Numbered from the stretch's first letter, positions 1-8,491 are shown. The stretch: 46,942 nucleotides of DNA from Clostridiales bacterium UBA1758 (GCA_002315595.1 DCHG01000069.1:1-46942), one strand, 5' to 3'. The notes: a model not told the origin generated them from the sequence alone. Numbers and translations are program-made.

Positions 1-60
<60 letters not shown>

Positions 61-64
61 ATAT

Positions 65-142
65 GGTGGGTATAGCTCAGTTGGTTAGAGCGCCAGGTTG
101 TGGCCCTGGAGGCCGTCGGTTCGAATCCGATTACTCACCCCA
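65..142 (+). tRNA. tRNA-His (GTG)
   Basis: This is a complete cloverleaf with anticodon GTG. The acceptor pairs GTGGGTA with TACTCAC. The extra G at position -1 (base 65) faces C73, which is the identity element of tRNA-His, and CCA is encoded. Confidence 0.96.
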
Positions 143-244
143 CAAAGAATTTTCACATCTAAAACCGCATTTCCTTGATGTGTTGTTTTAGCGTTGAATT
201 ATCGTTGATGCCTTGGCCCGCTTGATTTCGCGCATTTAAAACAT

Positions 245-321
245 TGGGATGTAGCCAAGTTGGTGAAGGCACCAGACTTTGACTCTGGCATTCGCAGGTT
301 CGAGTCCTGCCATCCCAGCCA
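245..321 (+). tRNA. tRNA-Gln (TTG)
   Basis: A complete cloverleaf is visible: acceptor TGGGATG pairs with CATCCCA, the anticodon loop is CTTTGAC with anticodon TTG, the T-loop is GTTCGAGT, and GCCA is encoded at the 3' end. Confidence 0.95.
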
Positions 322-324
322 TAT

Positions 325-400
325 GACCTACTAGCTCAGTCGGCAGAGCACCTGCCTTTTAAGCAGGGTGTCCGGGGTTCGAATCCCCGGTGGGTCACCA
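325..400 (+). tRNA. tRNA-Lys (TTT)
   Basis: A complete cloverleaf is visible: acceptor GACCTAC pairs with GTGGGTC, the anticodon loop is CTTTTAA with anticodon TTT, and ACCA is encoded. It is the last tRNA before the terminator. Confidence 0.95.
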
Positions 401-403
401 TAG

Positions 404-437
404 AAAAGAGCATTGCAGTCGCAATGCTCTTTTTTTA
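404..437 (+). terminator. terminator of the tRNA cluster
   Basis: The stem GAGCATTGC / GCAATGCTC has a 4-nt loop (AGTC) and is followed by eight T. It ends the tRNA transcript. The T run overlaps the stop codon of the AraC remnant on the other strand. Confidence 0.88.
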
Positions 438-716
438 TCGATTTTTCTTGATAAATTCCGTTGGCGAAACGCCGGTTAAAGTCTTGAAAACCGTCGAAAA
501 ATTCACCGTCGGAAAGTCGACGATGCGAAATTGGTTTTTATTGAGTGAATTCGGTACCGGAGGATTGTTGTGGATGCGCATCATCGGCGATTCAATTTGC
601 AAATTGATCCACGAAAGTTCAGTCGGAGCAAGAACCTTTGTGGCTTCCATCGGTACGCAACAGATTTCCCAAATTGTCAAAAATAATATGAAACTTGTCC
701 TTTTGTGTATGTTCAA
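435..716 (-). pseudogene. remnant of an AraC-family regulator (C-terminal helix-turn-helix)
   Basis: Read on the minus strand, the last about 30 residues, ending FSTVFKTLTGVSPTEF, match the conserved end of the AraC/XylS DNA-binding domain. Upstream of this only a weak resemblance remains (an INLQIE...MMRIHNN stretch like the second-to-last helices), and one residue seems lost in the GF-x-x-x-x-FF region. No ligand-binding domain is present and the reading frame begins without a ribosome binding site. I infer a decayed regulator, left divergent to the oxidoreductase at 791, an arrangement seen intact twice elsewhere in the window (13857 and 44022). A chance open frame is possible for the N-terminal half, but the C-terminal match is specific. 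Confidence 0.55.
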
Positions 717-732
717 ATGCTTGGATTATGAT
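703..732 (+). promoter_or_regulatory. possible promoter of the oxidoreductase
   Basis: TTGTGT and TATGAT are separated by 18 bp, about 58 bp before the start codon at 791. The match is moderate. Confidence 0.4.
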
Positions 733-790
733 AAAATATATGACAGAAAGCGACGATCTTGTCAAGAGAAAATTGTGAAGGGGAATGATC

Positions 791-1813
791 ATGGAAAAAA
801 TCAGATTCGGTATCATCGGCTGTGGAGGAATGGCCACCAACGCCCATGTCGTCGGCTTTAACAAAATTGCCGACAAATGTCAGGTCACGGCGACCTGTGA
901 TATTGAAGAAGACCGCGCCAAAAATACCGCTGAACTTCTCGGCGCGCAGTTTTACACCACAGATTACAAGCAGGTTGCGGAGCATGTCGACGCGGTTTTG
1001 ATCGCGTTGCCGCACGATCTCCATCATGAGGTCGGAATGTTCTTCCTTTCCAAAGGGGTTCATGTTCTTATGGAAAAGCCGCTTTGCAACACCGAAAGAG
1101 AATGCCTCGACGTCATTGAAGAAGCCGAAAAGCGCGATCTGACGTTGATGTGCGCCTATCCTGTTCCGTTCCACGATTGGGTTGTGAAACTAAAGGAACT
1201 GATTGATTCCGGTGAGTACGGCGAGATTTTCCAGATGTCCATTTGGACAGAACAGTACACCGACTGCGAAACCTTCCCGTGGGCAAAGAGCGCAAAGCGA
1301 CTTGGTGGCGGACAACTTTTCAGCCACGGCTGCCATTATATCGACCTTCTGCTTCGTTTCCTCGGAAAGCCGGTTTCCGGCACCCATTTCGGTACCAACA
1401 AGGGCACGCCGTGGATGGAAAAAGAGGGCAATTCCAATGTCGTGATGAAGTTCGAAAACGGCGCAATGGGTTATCATTTCGGCACATGGGGCGCAAGAGG
1501 ATCATCCCACGGCTATGATTTTCAGATCTTTACCGACAAGGGCTTCTTTGAGTACAACAAAGAAAAGGACACCATTATCTGGAAATGCGACTGGGATCCG
1601 AATGCCAAGGGACCGAAGATCATTGAGTGGAAGTTTGATGACAACTCCAAGCAGACGCAGAACGAGATAGAATACTTTATCGACTGCATCCGCGAACATC
1701 GCAAACCGATGACCGACGGCAGATCTGCACTCGAAGGACTTCGCGTGATCTGGAAACTTTACGAAGCGGAAGAAAACAACACCATCGCCGATCTTAGAGG
1801 TCTTGGATTTTAA
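791..1813 (+). CDS. Gfo/Idh/MocA family oxidoreductase
   Basis: This is a 340-residue NAD(P)-dependent sugar or polyol dehydrogenase-type protein. The N-terminal Rossmann motif GIIGCGGMA is at about residues 7-15, and the EKPL motif that carries the catalytic lysine of the family follows at about residue 95. The C-terminal half is the alpha/beta domain that forms the substrate pocket (GGGQLFSHGCHYIDLL). The start at 791 is chosen because GAAGGGG ends 7 nt upstream; an in-frame ATG at 785 lies too close to it. The gene stands alone, with a hairpin terminator right after it and an AraC remnant divergent to it. The substrate cannot be told from the sequence. It is one of three distant members of the family in this window. 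Confidence 0.9.
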   Translation: MEKIRFGIIGCGGMATNAHVVGFNKIADKCQVTATCDIEEDRAKNTAELLGAQFYTTDYKQVAEHVDAVLIALPHDLHHEVGMFFLSKGVHVLMEKPLCNTERECLDVIEEAEKRDLTLMCAYPVPFHDWVVKLKELIDSGEYGEIFQMSIWTEQYTDCETFPWAKSAKRLGGGQLFSHGCHYIDLLLRFLGKPVSGTHFGTNKGTPWMEKEGNSNVVMKFENGAMGYHFGTWGARGSSHGYDFQIFTDKGFFEYNKEKDTIIWKCDWDPNAKGPKIIEWKFDDNSKQTQNEIEYFIDCIREHRKPMTDGRSALEGLRVIWKLYEAEENNTIADLRGLGF

Positions 1814-1830
1814 ACCGAATTGATAAAAAA

Positions 1831-1866
1831 GCCGAATGGGACGAAAATGTTCCATTCGGCTTTTGT
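1831..1866 (+). terminator. terminator after the oxidoreductase
   Basis: The stem GCCGAATGGGAC / GTTCCATTCGGC (one G-T pair) has a 6-nt loop and is followed by TTTTG. It lies 18 bp after the stop codon, and may also serve the convergent gene ending at 1932. Confidence 0.85.
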
Positions 1867-1931
1867 TATTTCATGTTGCGTATAGAGATCATCCCGTGAT
1901 CGGCGGAACGATCGGAACGGCGGTTGCTTGA

Positions 1932-2234
1932 CTACTTATCCTCGGGTTTGTCTTCGCAGCCGTATTCTTCCTCGGTCGGATCGTCGAGGCAATCTTCGCA
2001 ATCGCAGCAGCATCCGCATACACTGTCATCACCGGCCTGAGCGAATTCGCAGTTTTCACAATCCTCGTCACAGAGGCATTCGTCATTGATTTTGTCATAG
2101 CGGTCGCAATCGTCACAGGAGCATTCGTCGTCAAAGATCATGTTTTCTTTGCGCTTTTTGAGGAAATATGCGACGGCGGCTCCGATTCCGGCGATAGCAG
2201 TACCGGCAATGGCAAATTTGACAAATTTCTTCAT
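1932..2234 (-). CDS. small membrane-anchored, cysteine-rich acidic protein
   Basis: This 100-residue protein is not recognised. Residues 4-22 form a hydrophobic, alanine/glycine-rich segment after MKK, and the segment ends in KKRKE, as in a single transmembrane anchor. The remaining about 70 residues hold 14 cysteines in clusters of the type CxCxxC, CxCxxxCxxC and CxCCCxCxxC within a strongly acidic (Asp/Glu) background. The start is set by AAAGGAGG 8 nt upstream; an upstream in-frame ATG at 2288 has no ribosome binding site and falls in the promoter. Clustered Cys and acidic residues suggest metal binding, but this is inference. The gene is monocistronic, convergent to the oxidoreductase, and has its own promoter. 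Confidence 0.8.
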   Translation of the reverse strand: MKKFVKFAIAGTAIAGIGAAVAYFLKKRKENMIFDDECSCDDCDRYDKINDECLCDEDCENCEFAQAGDDSVCGCCCDCEDCLDDPTEEEYGCEDKPEDK

Positions 2235-2264
2235 GTTTAAATCCTCCTTTATTTGGATGATTTT

Positions 2265-2293
2265 AGTATATCCTAAAATTTTGAACAAATCAA
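2265..2293 (-). promoter_or_regulatory. promoter of the cysteine-rich protein gene
   Basis: On the minus strand TTGATT and TATACT are separated by 17 bp, about 30 bp upstream of the start codon at 2234. Confidence 0.6.
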
Positions 2294-2310
2294 GCGGTTA
2301 TTTGAAAAAA

Positions 2311-3420
2311 TTACAATGTGGCAAAATAAGTTTCGAGGGCGCGACCGACGTTTGCACCCAATTCACGCAGGCGTTCCGGGCAGTAATCCCGGAAAAAAGT
2401 GCCGAAATACGGGAATTCGAGGCCTACTGCGAATTTTGCACCCGCCTTGACATAATAATTTGCACACATCGGATGGGAGGATAGATTCCAACCTAAATTT
2501 GCGGGAATGTCGAATTTGGGATCATGTTGAATTCCGTCGTGCTTTTTCAGTTCGTCGGCAAGAACTTGCGAAAAGACGATCTGCTTCTGCTCGACTTCCG
2601 CTTTTCGTGGAATGTAAAATTGGTCGTTTTCGCCACCCCAAAGCCACGGACAGTGGTAATCAATGCCAATGTCGATTTCTTCGCCGTCGAGAAGACGGTA
2701 AAGCGCACGAACATATTCATAGATCGGCACATCGGTATAATCACGGTTGTGATCGTGCGGGAATCGGTTTTTGCCCTGATCGCCGTCCTCGACGCCGTCA
2801 AGATCCGCAAAGGGAAGATAAATAATGCGGTGTGTGTCGATGAAATCGTTCGGCTCGTTGATCAGCCAATTCACCGTACCTTCCAATGCGTATGATGCGT
2901 TCGATTCGCAAGCGTGGTTGCGGGCGGAGAGAACGATGACCTTTTTTGCATGAGGATTTCCGAGAACAACATAGGGAATGTCGCGTCCGCGTTCGGAAAC
3001 ACAGAGAACATCGCGCTTGATCAGCCATTTTGATGTTTTGAGCGTACTTTCCCAAAAAATCTCGAAGTTCGCAAGTTGATAGGGCAGGGCAAAGGAGAAG
3101 TACTTTACTTTTTCATCCGTGCGAAAGCCGTAGGCGAATTCCATATCGCTGATACGCTCGATGCGTTTTGAGAAGTCCCAATGAATTCCGTCGTCGCTGA
3201 CGCCGGGACCGAAGGGGGCGACAACACCGGAAGGTTCGCCAACGCCGCGATTGGTGAAATGAAAGGTCAATTTGCGACCTTCGGCACCGTCGACGCGGAA
3301 ATTCCAGTAAAACCACCATGTCGTTGTGTCACGGATGTCCTGTTCGAGATACACATCGTCGCCGACGATGCGATGAAGACGAATGTTTCCTCCGGGGTAA
3401 TCGGTGCGAATGGTAATCAT
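2311..3420 (-). CDS. M14-family zinc carboxypeptidase-like protein
   Basis: This 369-residue protein resembles the cytosolic-carboxypeptidase branch of the M14 metallopeptidases. Residues 1-130 form a beta-rich N-terminal domain. The zinc-binding HxxE is HACE (H169, E172), a conserved NRDY-type substrate-binding stretch follows near residue 225, the third zinc ligand is likely H256 in DYHCPW, and the catalytic glutamate is likely E335 in GLEFPYF. No signal peptide is seen. The start at 3420 follows AGGAGG; an upstream ATG at 3453 would run into the MATE gene and has no such site. It lies 10 bp after the MATE gene in a run with a polysaccharide deacetylase, so it may trim a peptide or a modified cell-wall fragment, but the substrate is unknown. 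Confidence 0.8.
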   Translation of the reverse strand: MITIRTDYPGGNIRLHRIVGDDVYLEQDIRDTTTWWFYWNFRVDGAEGRKLTFHFTNRGVGEPSGVVAPFGPGVSDDGIHWDFSKRIERISDMEFAYGFRTDEKVKYFSFALPYQLANFEIFWESTLKTSKWLIKRDVLCVSERGRDIPYVVLGNPHAKKVIVLSARNHACESNASYALEGTVNWLINEPNDFIDTHRIIYLPFADLDGVEDGDQGKNRFPHDHNRDYTDVPIYEYVRALYRLLDGEEIDIGIDYHCPWLWGGENDQFYIPRKAEVEQKQIVFSQVLADELKKHDGIQHDPKFDIPANLGWNLSSHPMCANYYVKAGAKFAVGLEFPYFGTFFRDYCPERLRELGANVGRALETYFATL

Positions 3421-3430
3421 ATTTTCCTCC

Positions 3431-4798
3431 TTATTTTTCAGCCAACGCGTCATTTCGCGTCAAAACGCGGATCCAGCGGAAACGGTTGACTTTTACAATG
3501 GCAACACTGCATTTGAGTATCTGATCTGCTTTCAGACAGGCAAAGGTATAGATCGGCGGGAGTTGTAACACATACGCGGAAATAAACGAAAGCGGAAGAA
3601 TGATGCACCACATGAAAATGATGTCGTTGAACAGAACGAATTTTGTGTCGCCACCGCCGGAAACGATCCCCGTTAGTGACGGCATTTGATAGGATGTGCC
3701 GAAGATCGTCACACAGAGCACGGTGATAAAATCCCGTCCGAGTTCCGCAGTTTCCGGGGTGACGGAATAGAGCGAAACGATGAGATCACGCACAAAGTAG
3801 AGCGAAAGGCTTGACAACACCCCAATGCCCAAAAACAGGATCTGCATTGTTTTTGCATAGGACTTGACAAGCGGAATATTCCCTGATCCGACAGTTTTCC
3901 CAATGATGATGCTTGCCGCAGTCGCGGTACCGTTTGCAAAGACGACGATGATTTGAAAAATTGTCATTGCGATACTGTTTGCGGCGATGACGGGACCATC
4001 GAGGTGACCGAGTATCGCGGTCTGCACGCTCATCGCAATTCCCCATGATGCGCTCGAAAGTACCAACGGAAGCCCGGCTTTCATATAATCACGGAAATAG
4101 GAGAATTCCGCTTTGAGGGAATTCGAAAAGCGAAGGTGAAGTTTTTTGTCCACAAAGAATGTGTAAAAAAGAACGATCACCAATTCGACAATGCGTGAAA
4201 TCAGGGTGGCGATCGCCGCACCGGCACTGCCGAGTTCGGGCAATCCAAATCGACCGAAGATCAGCACATAGTTGAGCGAAATATTGACCACAAGCGTCAC
4301 GATCGACACATAAAAGCCAATTTTTGCGCTTTCCGCACTTCGAAAGACGGCAAGCAGGATGTTTGTGACGGCAAAGATTACATAACTCCAACAGATGACA
4401 TTGAGATATTTCACGCCCTCTGTGATGACATCCTGCTTGTCCGTGAACAGTCCCATTGCCATATTCGGTGCAAGGCGGACGAATGCGGTGAGTGCGGCAC
4501 TGAGAAAGATCGCAAGATACATGGCGATGGCAAAAATGCGTCGGATCGGCTGAATTTCGCGCTTGCCCCAGTATTGCGAAGCAATCACGCACATTCCGTT
4601 TGCCGTTCCGCCGACGACCATTTGCAGAAAAAACTGGATTTGATTGGCGACGGAAACGCCACTTAGACTCAATTCACTGTATGATCCGAGCATGACGTTA
4701 TCGGCGAGATTGACGCTGAAAACGATCATATTCTGTAAAGCGATAACCACCAGCAACGAGAAAAAGTTCCCGTAGAATTTTTTATCCCTGACCAACAT
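3431..4798 (-). CDS. MATE family efflux transporter
   Basis: This 455-residue integral membrane protein has about twelve hydrophobic segments arranged in two homologous halves, the length and pattern of the MATE (multi-antimicrobial extrusion) family of Na+ or H+ coupled exporters. Typical features are the N-terminal FSVNLADNVMLG stretch, with the conserved DNxM in the first helices, and the ANGTATAASIIIG segment in the second half. Its ATG shares one base with the stop of the deacetylase gene upstream (TGATG), so translation is probably coupled. The exported compound cannot be predicted. Confidence 0.92.
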   Translation of the reverse strand: MLVRDKKFYGNFFSLLVVIALQNMIVFSVNLADNVMLGSYSELSLSGVSVANQIQFFLQMVVGGTANGMCVIASQYWGKREIQPIRRIFAIAMYLAIFLSAALTAFVRLAPNMAMGLFTDKQDVITEGVKYLNVICWSYVIFAVTNILLAVFRSAESAKIGFYVSIVTLVVNISLNYVLIFGRFGLPELGSAGAAIATLISRIVELVIVLFYTFFVDKKLHLRFSNSLKAEFSYFRDYMKAGLPLVLSSASWGIAMSVQTAILGHLDGPVIAANSIAMTIFQIIVVFANGTATAASIIIGKTVGSGNIPLVKSYAKTMQILFLGIGVLSSLSLYFVRDLIVSLYSVTPETAELGRDFITVLCVTIFGTSYQMPSLTGIVSGGGDTKFVLFNDIIFMWCIILPLSFISAYVLQLPPIYTFACLKADQILKCSVAIVKVNRFRWIRVLTRNDALAEK

Positions 4799-5613
4799 CA
4801 GAATGTCTTGCTTTCGTTTGCGGCGAGTTTTTGAACCTTGCCGTCGACTTCAAACCAAAGGGTAAGGTCGGAATGATTGGAAACGGTGTTTTGATCGACC
4901 GTAAGGAGTTTGGACGCATCAATATAGTCGATGATATCGATATTGGTGGCGTACCATGTATCATCGCGTCCGGCGGCTTTGGCACAAATATTGTCCATAT
5001 TGCCCCATGTGTCGGCTTCGTCGAATTCGTAGGAATGTCCCCAAATGTAGAACAAGGCGAGTTCGTCATCGGTCGACGAAAAACGCGAAAGCAATTCGTC
5101 CATGCTTTTACACGAATGGTGGCAGGTCGCGCAAAGTTTCAAAGGCTCGTCGGGCAGACCGAACCCGAGACTGTCTCCGACGATACGGGCATAACGGATG
5201 CCGGCTTCACGTTCGATTTTGATACAGTCGTCATTGTAGGAGCCGAACGCATATGCCATTCCGCGGATCGGATACCCCATCAACTCGGTAAGAGCTTTCT
5301 GATCGTCGACGATCTCGCGATAGTTCTGCTCGTAGGAGAGTTTTGCGTGTTCGGGATGATTGACGCCGTGAACAGCGACCTCGTGACCGCAGTAGAGTTT
5401 GCGATAATCGTAGTCGGCGGGCAGGCGGGTGACCAAATTTCCGTTGGCAAAGACCATGCCGACGCCGAAGATCCCGGAATTGAGGTTGAAGGTGCCTTTG
5501 AGCCCGTATTTGTTGAGAATTTCGACCAGCCGCACATCTTGAAGGACGCCGTCGTCATAACTGAATGTCAGTGCTTTTTTCTTTCCGTTGGGGTAGAGTT
5601 TGCGAATTTCCAT
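4798..5613 (-). CDS. polysaccharide deacetylase family protein (NodB-like)
   Basis: This 271-residue protein carries the NodB fold signatures: motif 1 TFSYDDG with the catalytic base and metal aspartates (D20, D21), and motif 2 HGVNH (H82, H86) for the metal. Such enzymes remove N- or O-acetyl groups from chitooligosaccharides, peptidoglycan or other glycans. There is no signal peptide or transmembrane segment, so a cytoplasmic substrate is likely. The start at 5613 has AGGAG upstream. It is the first gene of a tight run with the MATE exporter and the M14-like protein. The PdxA gene lies 146 bp upstream on the same strand. Confidence 0.88.
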   Translation of the reverse strand: MEIRKLYPNGKKKALTFSYDDGVLQDVRLVEILNKYGLKGTFNLNSGIFGVGMVFANGNLVTRLPADYDYRKLYCGHEVAVHGVNHPEHAKLSYEQNYREIVDDQKALTELMGYPIRGMAYAFGSYNDDCIKIEREAGIRYARIVGDSLGFGLPDEPLKLCATCHHSCKSMDELLSRFSSTDDELALFYIWGHSYEFDEADTWGNMDNICAKAAGRDDTWYATNIDIIDYIDASKLLTVDQNTVSNHSDLTLWFEVDGKVQKLAANESKTF

Positions 5614-5759
5614 AATTCCTCCTGATATCGGCGATCACCGAAAAACGGCTCTTTTGCCGATGTGAAAAGTAAAATGCGACGAATGCGACACATAGTCGTC
5701 GGTCTGTTTTGATAAAATTGTATCACAAGAATTCTCCGTTTTCAATCAAAGAAAACGAA

Positions 5760-6770
5760 TTATCGGCTTTTTTGAAAAGAAGGTGCATATTTCGCCGCAA
5801 CAAGGATCGCTTCTTCCATTCCGATCCCTGTGGCAATGCCTTTGCCCGCAATGTCGAATGCCGTGCCGTGGTCGACGGATGTGCGAAGGATCGGCATTCC
5901 GCCGGTGACGGAGATCGTCCGATAAAAATCGACGGACTTCGTTGCAATATGTCCCTGATCGTGGTAAAGCGAAAGAACGGCGTTGTATCGGCCCTCAAAC
6001 GCCTGAAAAAACACCGAGTCCGCACCGATGGGACCGAGGACGGGATAACCCGCCGATCGTAGCCACTCGACTGCGGGAATGACTTCGTCCACTTCCTCGT
6101 TACCGAACAGACCGTGTTCGCCGCAATGGGGATTTAAGCCTGCTACCGCCATTGAAGGATTTTTGATGCCGAGTTGTTCCATAATGACGAAACTGCGCTT
6201 GACATAGTCGATGATACGGTCTTTTTTGATCATGTCACAACTTTTTTTCAAACTGACATGACGCGTCAAAAAGAAGACGAGCGTATCACGTAATGAAAAG
6301 ATCGTCAGCGGATCGGAGGTATGCGTTAAAGCTCCGAAAATTTCTGTGTGACCGATGTATGGGACATGGGCGGCGTGAAGGGATTCTTTGTTGATCGGCG
6401 TGGTGCTGACGGCAGCCGCAATCCCGTTCATCACAAGATCAACGGCTCTTTCGATGTATTCGTATGCGGCTTTTCCGCAGGCGGCGGAGATAACGCCCGG
6501 GATGGCATTTTCAAGCGGGATATTGTTCAGGTCGATCAAATTCAGTACACCTGTGCGATAGTCTCCGTCTTTCGGATCGCAAACAACATTGATTTTTAAT
6601 TGCGGCATATTCGGAAAACCCGTTGCACGCGTGATGATCCCACCATCGCCGATGAGTACGACGCGGGCGACTTTGTTAACGGTATTGTTTGCAAGGGCTT
6701 TGATGATGATTTCGGGGCCGACACCTGCGGGATCACCCATCGGAACGGCAATGATCGGTCGAAGATCCAT
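5760..6770 (-). CDS. PdxA-family dehydrogenase (4-hydroxythreonine-4-phosphate or four-carbon acid phosphate dehydrogenase)
   Basis: This 336-residue protein matches the PdxA family, metal-dependent NAD(P) enzymes that oxidise and decarboxylate 4-phosphohydroxy-L-threonine (vitamin B6 route) or related phosphorylated C4 sugar acids (PdxA2). The N-terminal MGDPAGVGPE is diagnostic. The three metal histidines are visible in GHTEIFG, NPHCGEHG and SLYHDQGH. No pdxB, pdxJ or four-carbon acid kinase (DUF1537) gene is nearby, so it cannot be decided whether it makes pyridoxal phosphate or degrades D-threonate/erythronate-type acids; the surrounding catabolic genes slightly favour the second. A good promoter lies upstream on the minus strand. 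Confidence 0.88.
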   Translation of the reverse strand: MDLRPIIAVPMGDPAGVGPEIIIKALANNTVNKVARVVLIGDGGIITRATGFPNMPQLKINVVCDPKDGDYRTGVLNLIDLNNIPLENAIPGVISAACGKAAYEYIERAVDLVMNGIAAAVSTTPINKESLHAAHVPYIGHTEIFGALTHTSDPLTIFSLRDTLVFFLTRHVSLKKSCDMIKKDRIIDYVKRSFVIMEQLGIKNPSMAVAGLNPHCGEHGLFGNEEVDEVIPAVEWLRSAGYPVLGPIGADSVFFQAFEGRYNAVLSLYHDQGHIATKSVDFYRTISVTGGMPILRTSVDHGTAFDIAGKGIATGIGMEEAILVAAKYAPSFQKSR

Positions 6771-6808
6771 GGTACTACCTCATTTTCTCAACACGTTTAT
6801 TTGAATTC

Positions 6809-6838
6809 ATTATACCATAATTTCTTTGAATTTGTCAG
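6809..6838 (-). promoter_or_regulatory. promoter of the pdxA-like gene
   Basis: On the minus strand CTGACA and a perfect TATAAT are separated by 18 bp, about 40 bp before the start codon at 6770. Confidence 0.65.
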
Positions 6839-6956
6839 TAAAAACAAAAAAAGTATAATATTACCCATATCCAATCAGTATGGATCAAATCCGATGAATA
6901 TTGTTGCAAATGTCTTTTCAGAAAGGTTGGATATTACGATTGTCAGGGAAAACGGA

Positions 6957-6985
6957 TTGACTTTTTATACATAATATGCAATAAT
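6957..6985 (+). promoter_or_regulatory. promoter of metY
   Basis: TTGACT and AATAAT are separated by 17 bp, 29 bp before the ATG at 7015. No SAM-riboswitch (S-box) or T-box structure is seen between them and the gene, because the leader is too short. Confidence 0.65.
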
Positions 6986-7014
6986 AGTCTAAACCATTCG
7001 GAAGGAGTACTACG

Positions 7015-8292
7015 ATGAAAATAGAAACGAAATGCGTTCAGGGCGGTTATACCCCCGGAAACGGCGAACCGCGTCAGATACCGATCATTCAAAGCACCAC
7101 GTTCAAATACGCGACCAGCGAGGATATGGGAAAACTGTTTGATCTTGAGGCAAGCGGTTATTTTTACACCCGTTTGCAGAACCCGACTAACGATATGGTC
7201 GCGGCAAAGATCTGCGAATTGGAAGGCGGAACTGCCGCAATGCTCACATCATCCGGTCAGGCGGCGAACTTCTATTCCATCTTTAATATTGCCAATTGCG
7301 GCGATCATGTTATCGCGAGTTCTGCAATTTACGGCGGTACTTTCAATCTGTTCAGCGTCACGATGCGTAAAATGGGCATTGATTTCACCTTCGTCAGCCC
7401 GGATTGCACCGAAGAAGAACTGAACGCCGCATTCCGTCCGAATACCAAGGCCGTCTTCGGTGAAACCATCGCAAACCCGGCTCTTGTCGTTCTCGACATT
7501 GAAATGTTCGCCAATGCGGCTCACGCCCACGGCGTTCCGTTCATCATTGACAACACCTTTGCAACCCCGGTCAATTGCCGCCCGATTGAATGGGGCGCAG
7601 ATATTGTTACCCATTCCACTACCAAGTATATGGACGGTCACGGCTCCGGTGTCGGCGGCTGCATCGTTGATTCCGGCAAATTCGATTGGATGAAATACGC
7701 CGACAAGTTCCCTGGACTCACCACCCCCGATGACAGTTATCACGGCATTGTCTATGCCGAAAAATTCGGACTCGGCGGAGCCTTCATCACCAAATGCACC
7801 GCACAGTTGATGCGTGATTTCGGCTCGATTCAGTCACCGCAGAACGCGTACCTTCTTAACCTTGGGCTGGAAAGCCTGCACGTCAGAATGGCGCGTCATT
7901 GCGAAAACGGTCAGGCAGTCGCCGAATTCCTTTCCAAACATGAAAAGGTCAGTTGGGTGAACTATTGCGGTCTGCCCGGCGATAAATATTATGAGCGCGC
8001 ACAAAAATATTTACCAAACGGCTCCTGCGGCGTCGTCAGTTTCGGCGTCAAGGGTGGTCGAAAAGCGGCAGAAGAATTTATGAAAAACCTCAAAGTTGCC
8101 GCGATTGAAACCCATGTCGCCGATGCCCGTACCTGTTGTTTGCATCCGGCGAGCGCCACTCATCGACAGATGACCGATGAGGAACTGATGGCGGCGGGCG
8201 TTTCCCCCGATCTCGTCCGTTTCTCTTGTGGCATCGAAAATGCACAGGATCTCATTGATGACATTGCGCAGGCGCTTGAAGCGGTAAAATAA
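7015..8292 (+). CDS. metY: O-acetylhomoserine sulfhydrylase (MetY-type, PLP enzyme)
   Basis: This 425-residue protein belongs to the Cys/Met metabolism PLP-dependent family; its length and the opening METKCVQGGY-like stretch with QSTTFKY are those of O-acetylhomoserine aminocarboxypropyltransferase, which makes homocysteine (or methionine) from O-acetylhomoserine and sulfide (or methanethiol). The PLP lysine is K204 in HSTTKYMDGHG, and SSGQAA (about 79-84) and IDNTFATP (about 178-185) are the conserved cofactor contacts. The start has GGAAGGAG upstream. It is monocistronic with its own promoter and terminator. Other trans-sulfuration enzymes (cystathionine synthases) are shorter, about 380-400 residues, so MetY is preferred. 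Confidence 0.92.
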   Translation: MKIETKCVQGGYTPGNGEPRQIPIIQSTTFKYATSEDMGKLFDLEASGYFYTRLQNPTNDMVAAKICELEGGTAAMLTSSGQAANFYSIFNIANCGDHVIASSAIYGGTFNLFSVTMRKMGIDFTFVSPDCTEEELNAAFRPNTKAVFGETIANPALVVLDIEMFANAAHAHGVPFIIDNTFATPVNCRPIEWGADIVTHSTTKYMDGHGSGVGGCIVDSGKFDWMKYADKFPGLTTPDDSYHGIVYAEKFGLGGAFITKCTAQLMRDFGSIQSPQNAYLLNLGLESLHVRMARHCENGQAVAEFLSKHEKVSWVNYCGLPGDKYYERAQKYLPNGSCGVVSFGVKGGRKAAEEFMKNLKVAAIETHVADARTCCLHPASATHRQMTDEELMAAGVSPDLVRFSCGIENAQDLIDDIAQALEAVK

Positions 8293-8381
8293 CCTCCAAA
8301 AACTTCGGAGTCTGTTGCTTGTAAGACAGTATTTTTTCGGAATTAACGAATTACGGCACCTGTCAATCAGGATTGAGTAAG

Positions 8382-8425
8382 AAACACACGGATTTCAACA
8401 TTTGTTGGAGACCGTGTGTTTTTTC
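8382..8425 (+). terminator. terminator after metY
   Basis: A long hairpin is formed by AAACACACGG / CCGTGTGTTT with an inner stem TTCAACA / TGTTGGA, followed by a T run. It lies 90 bp after the metY stop codon. Confidence 0.85.
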
Positions 8426-8462
8426 GATATTGTTTATCTTCCTCGAAAGCCGCAAATCAATC

Positions 8463-8491
8463 TTGAACAAGTTCAGAAAATCAATTATAAT
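8463..8491 (+). promoter_or_regulatory. promoter of the DMT transporter gene with a palindrome over the -35 box
   Basis: TTGAAC and TATAAT are separated by 17 bp. The -35 box lies in the perfect palindrome TGAACAAGTTCA (8464-8475), which may be a repressor site. Confidence 0.65.

Noticed and set aside
424..861. Plus-strand protein across the AraC remnant
   Set aside because: It begins inside the tRNA terminator, has no ribosome binding site and runs into the oxidoreductase gene in another frame.
7015..8292. SAM riboswitch or T-box before metY
   Set aside because: Only 29 bp lie between the -10 box and the start codon, and no aptamer or T-box element is seen.
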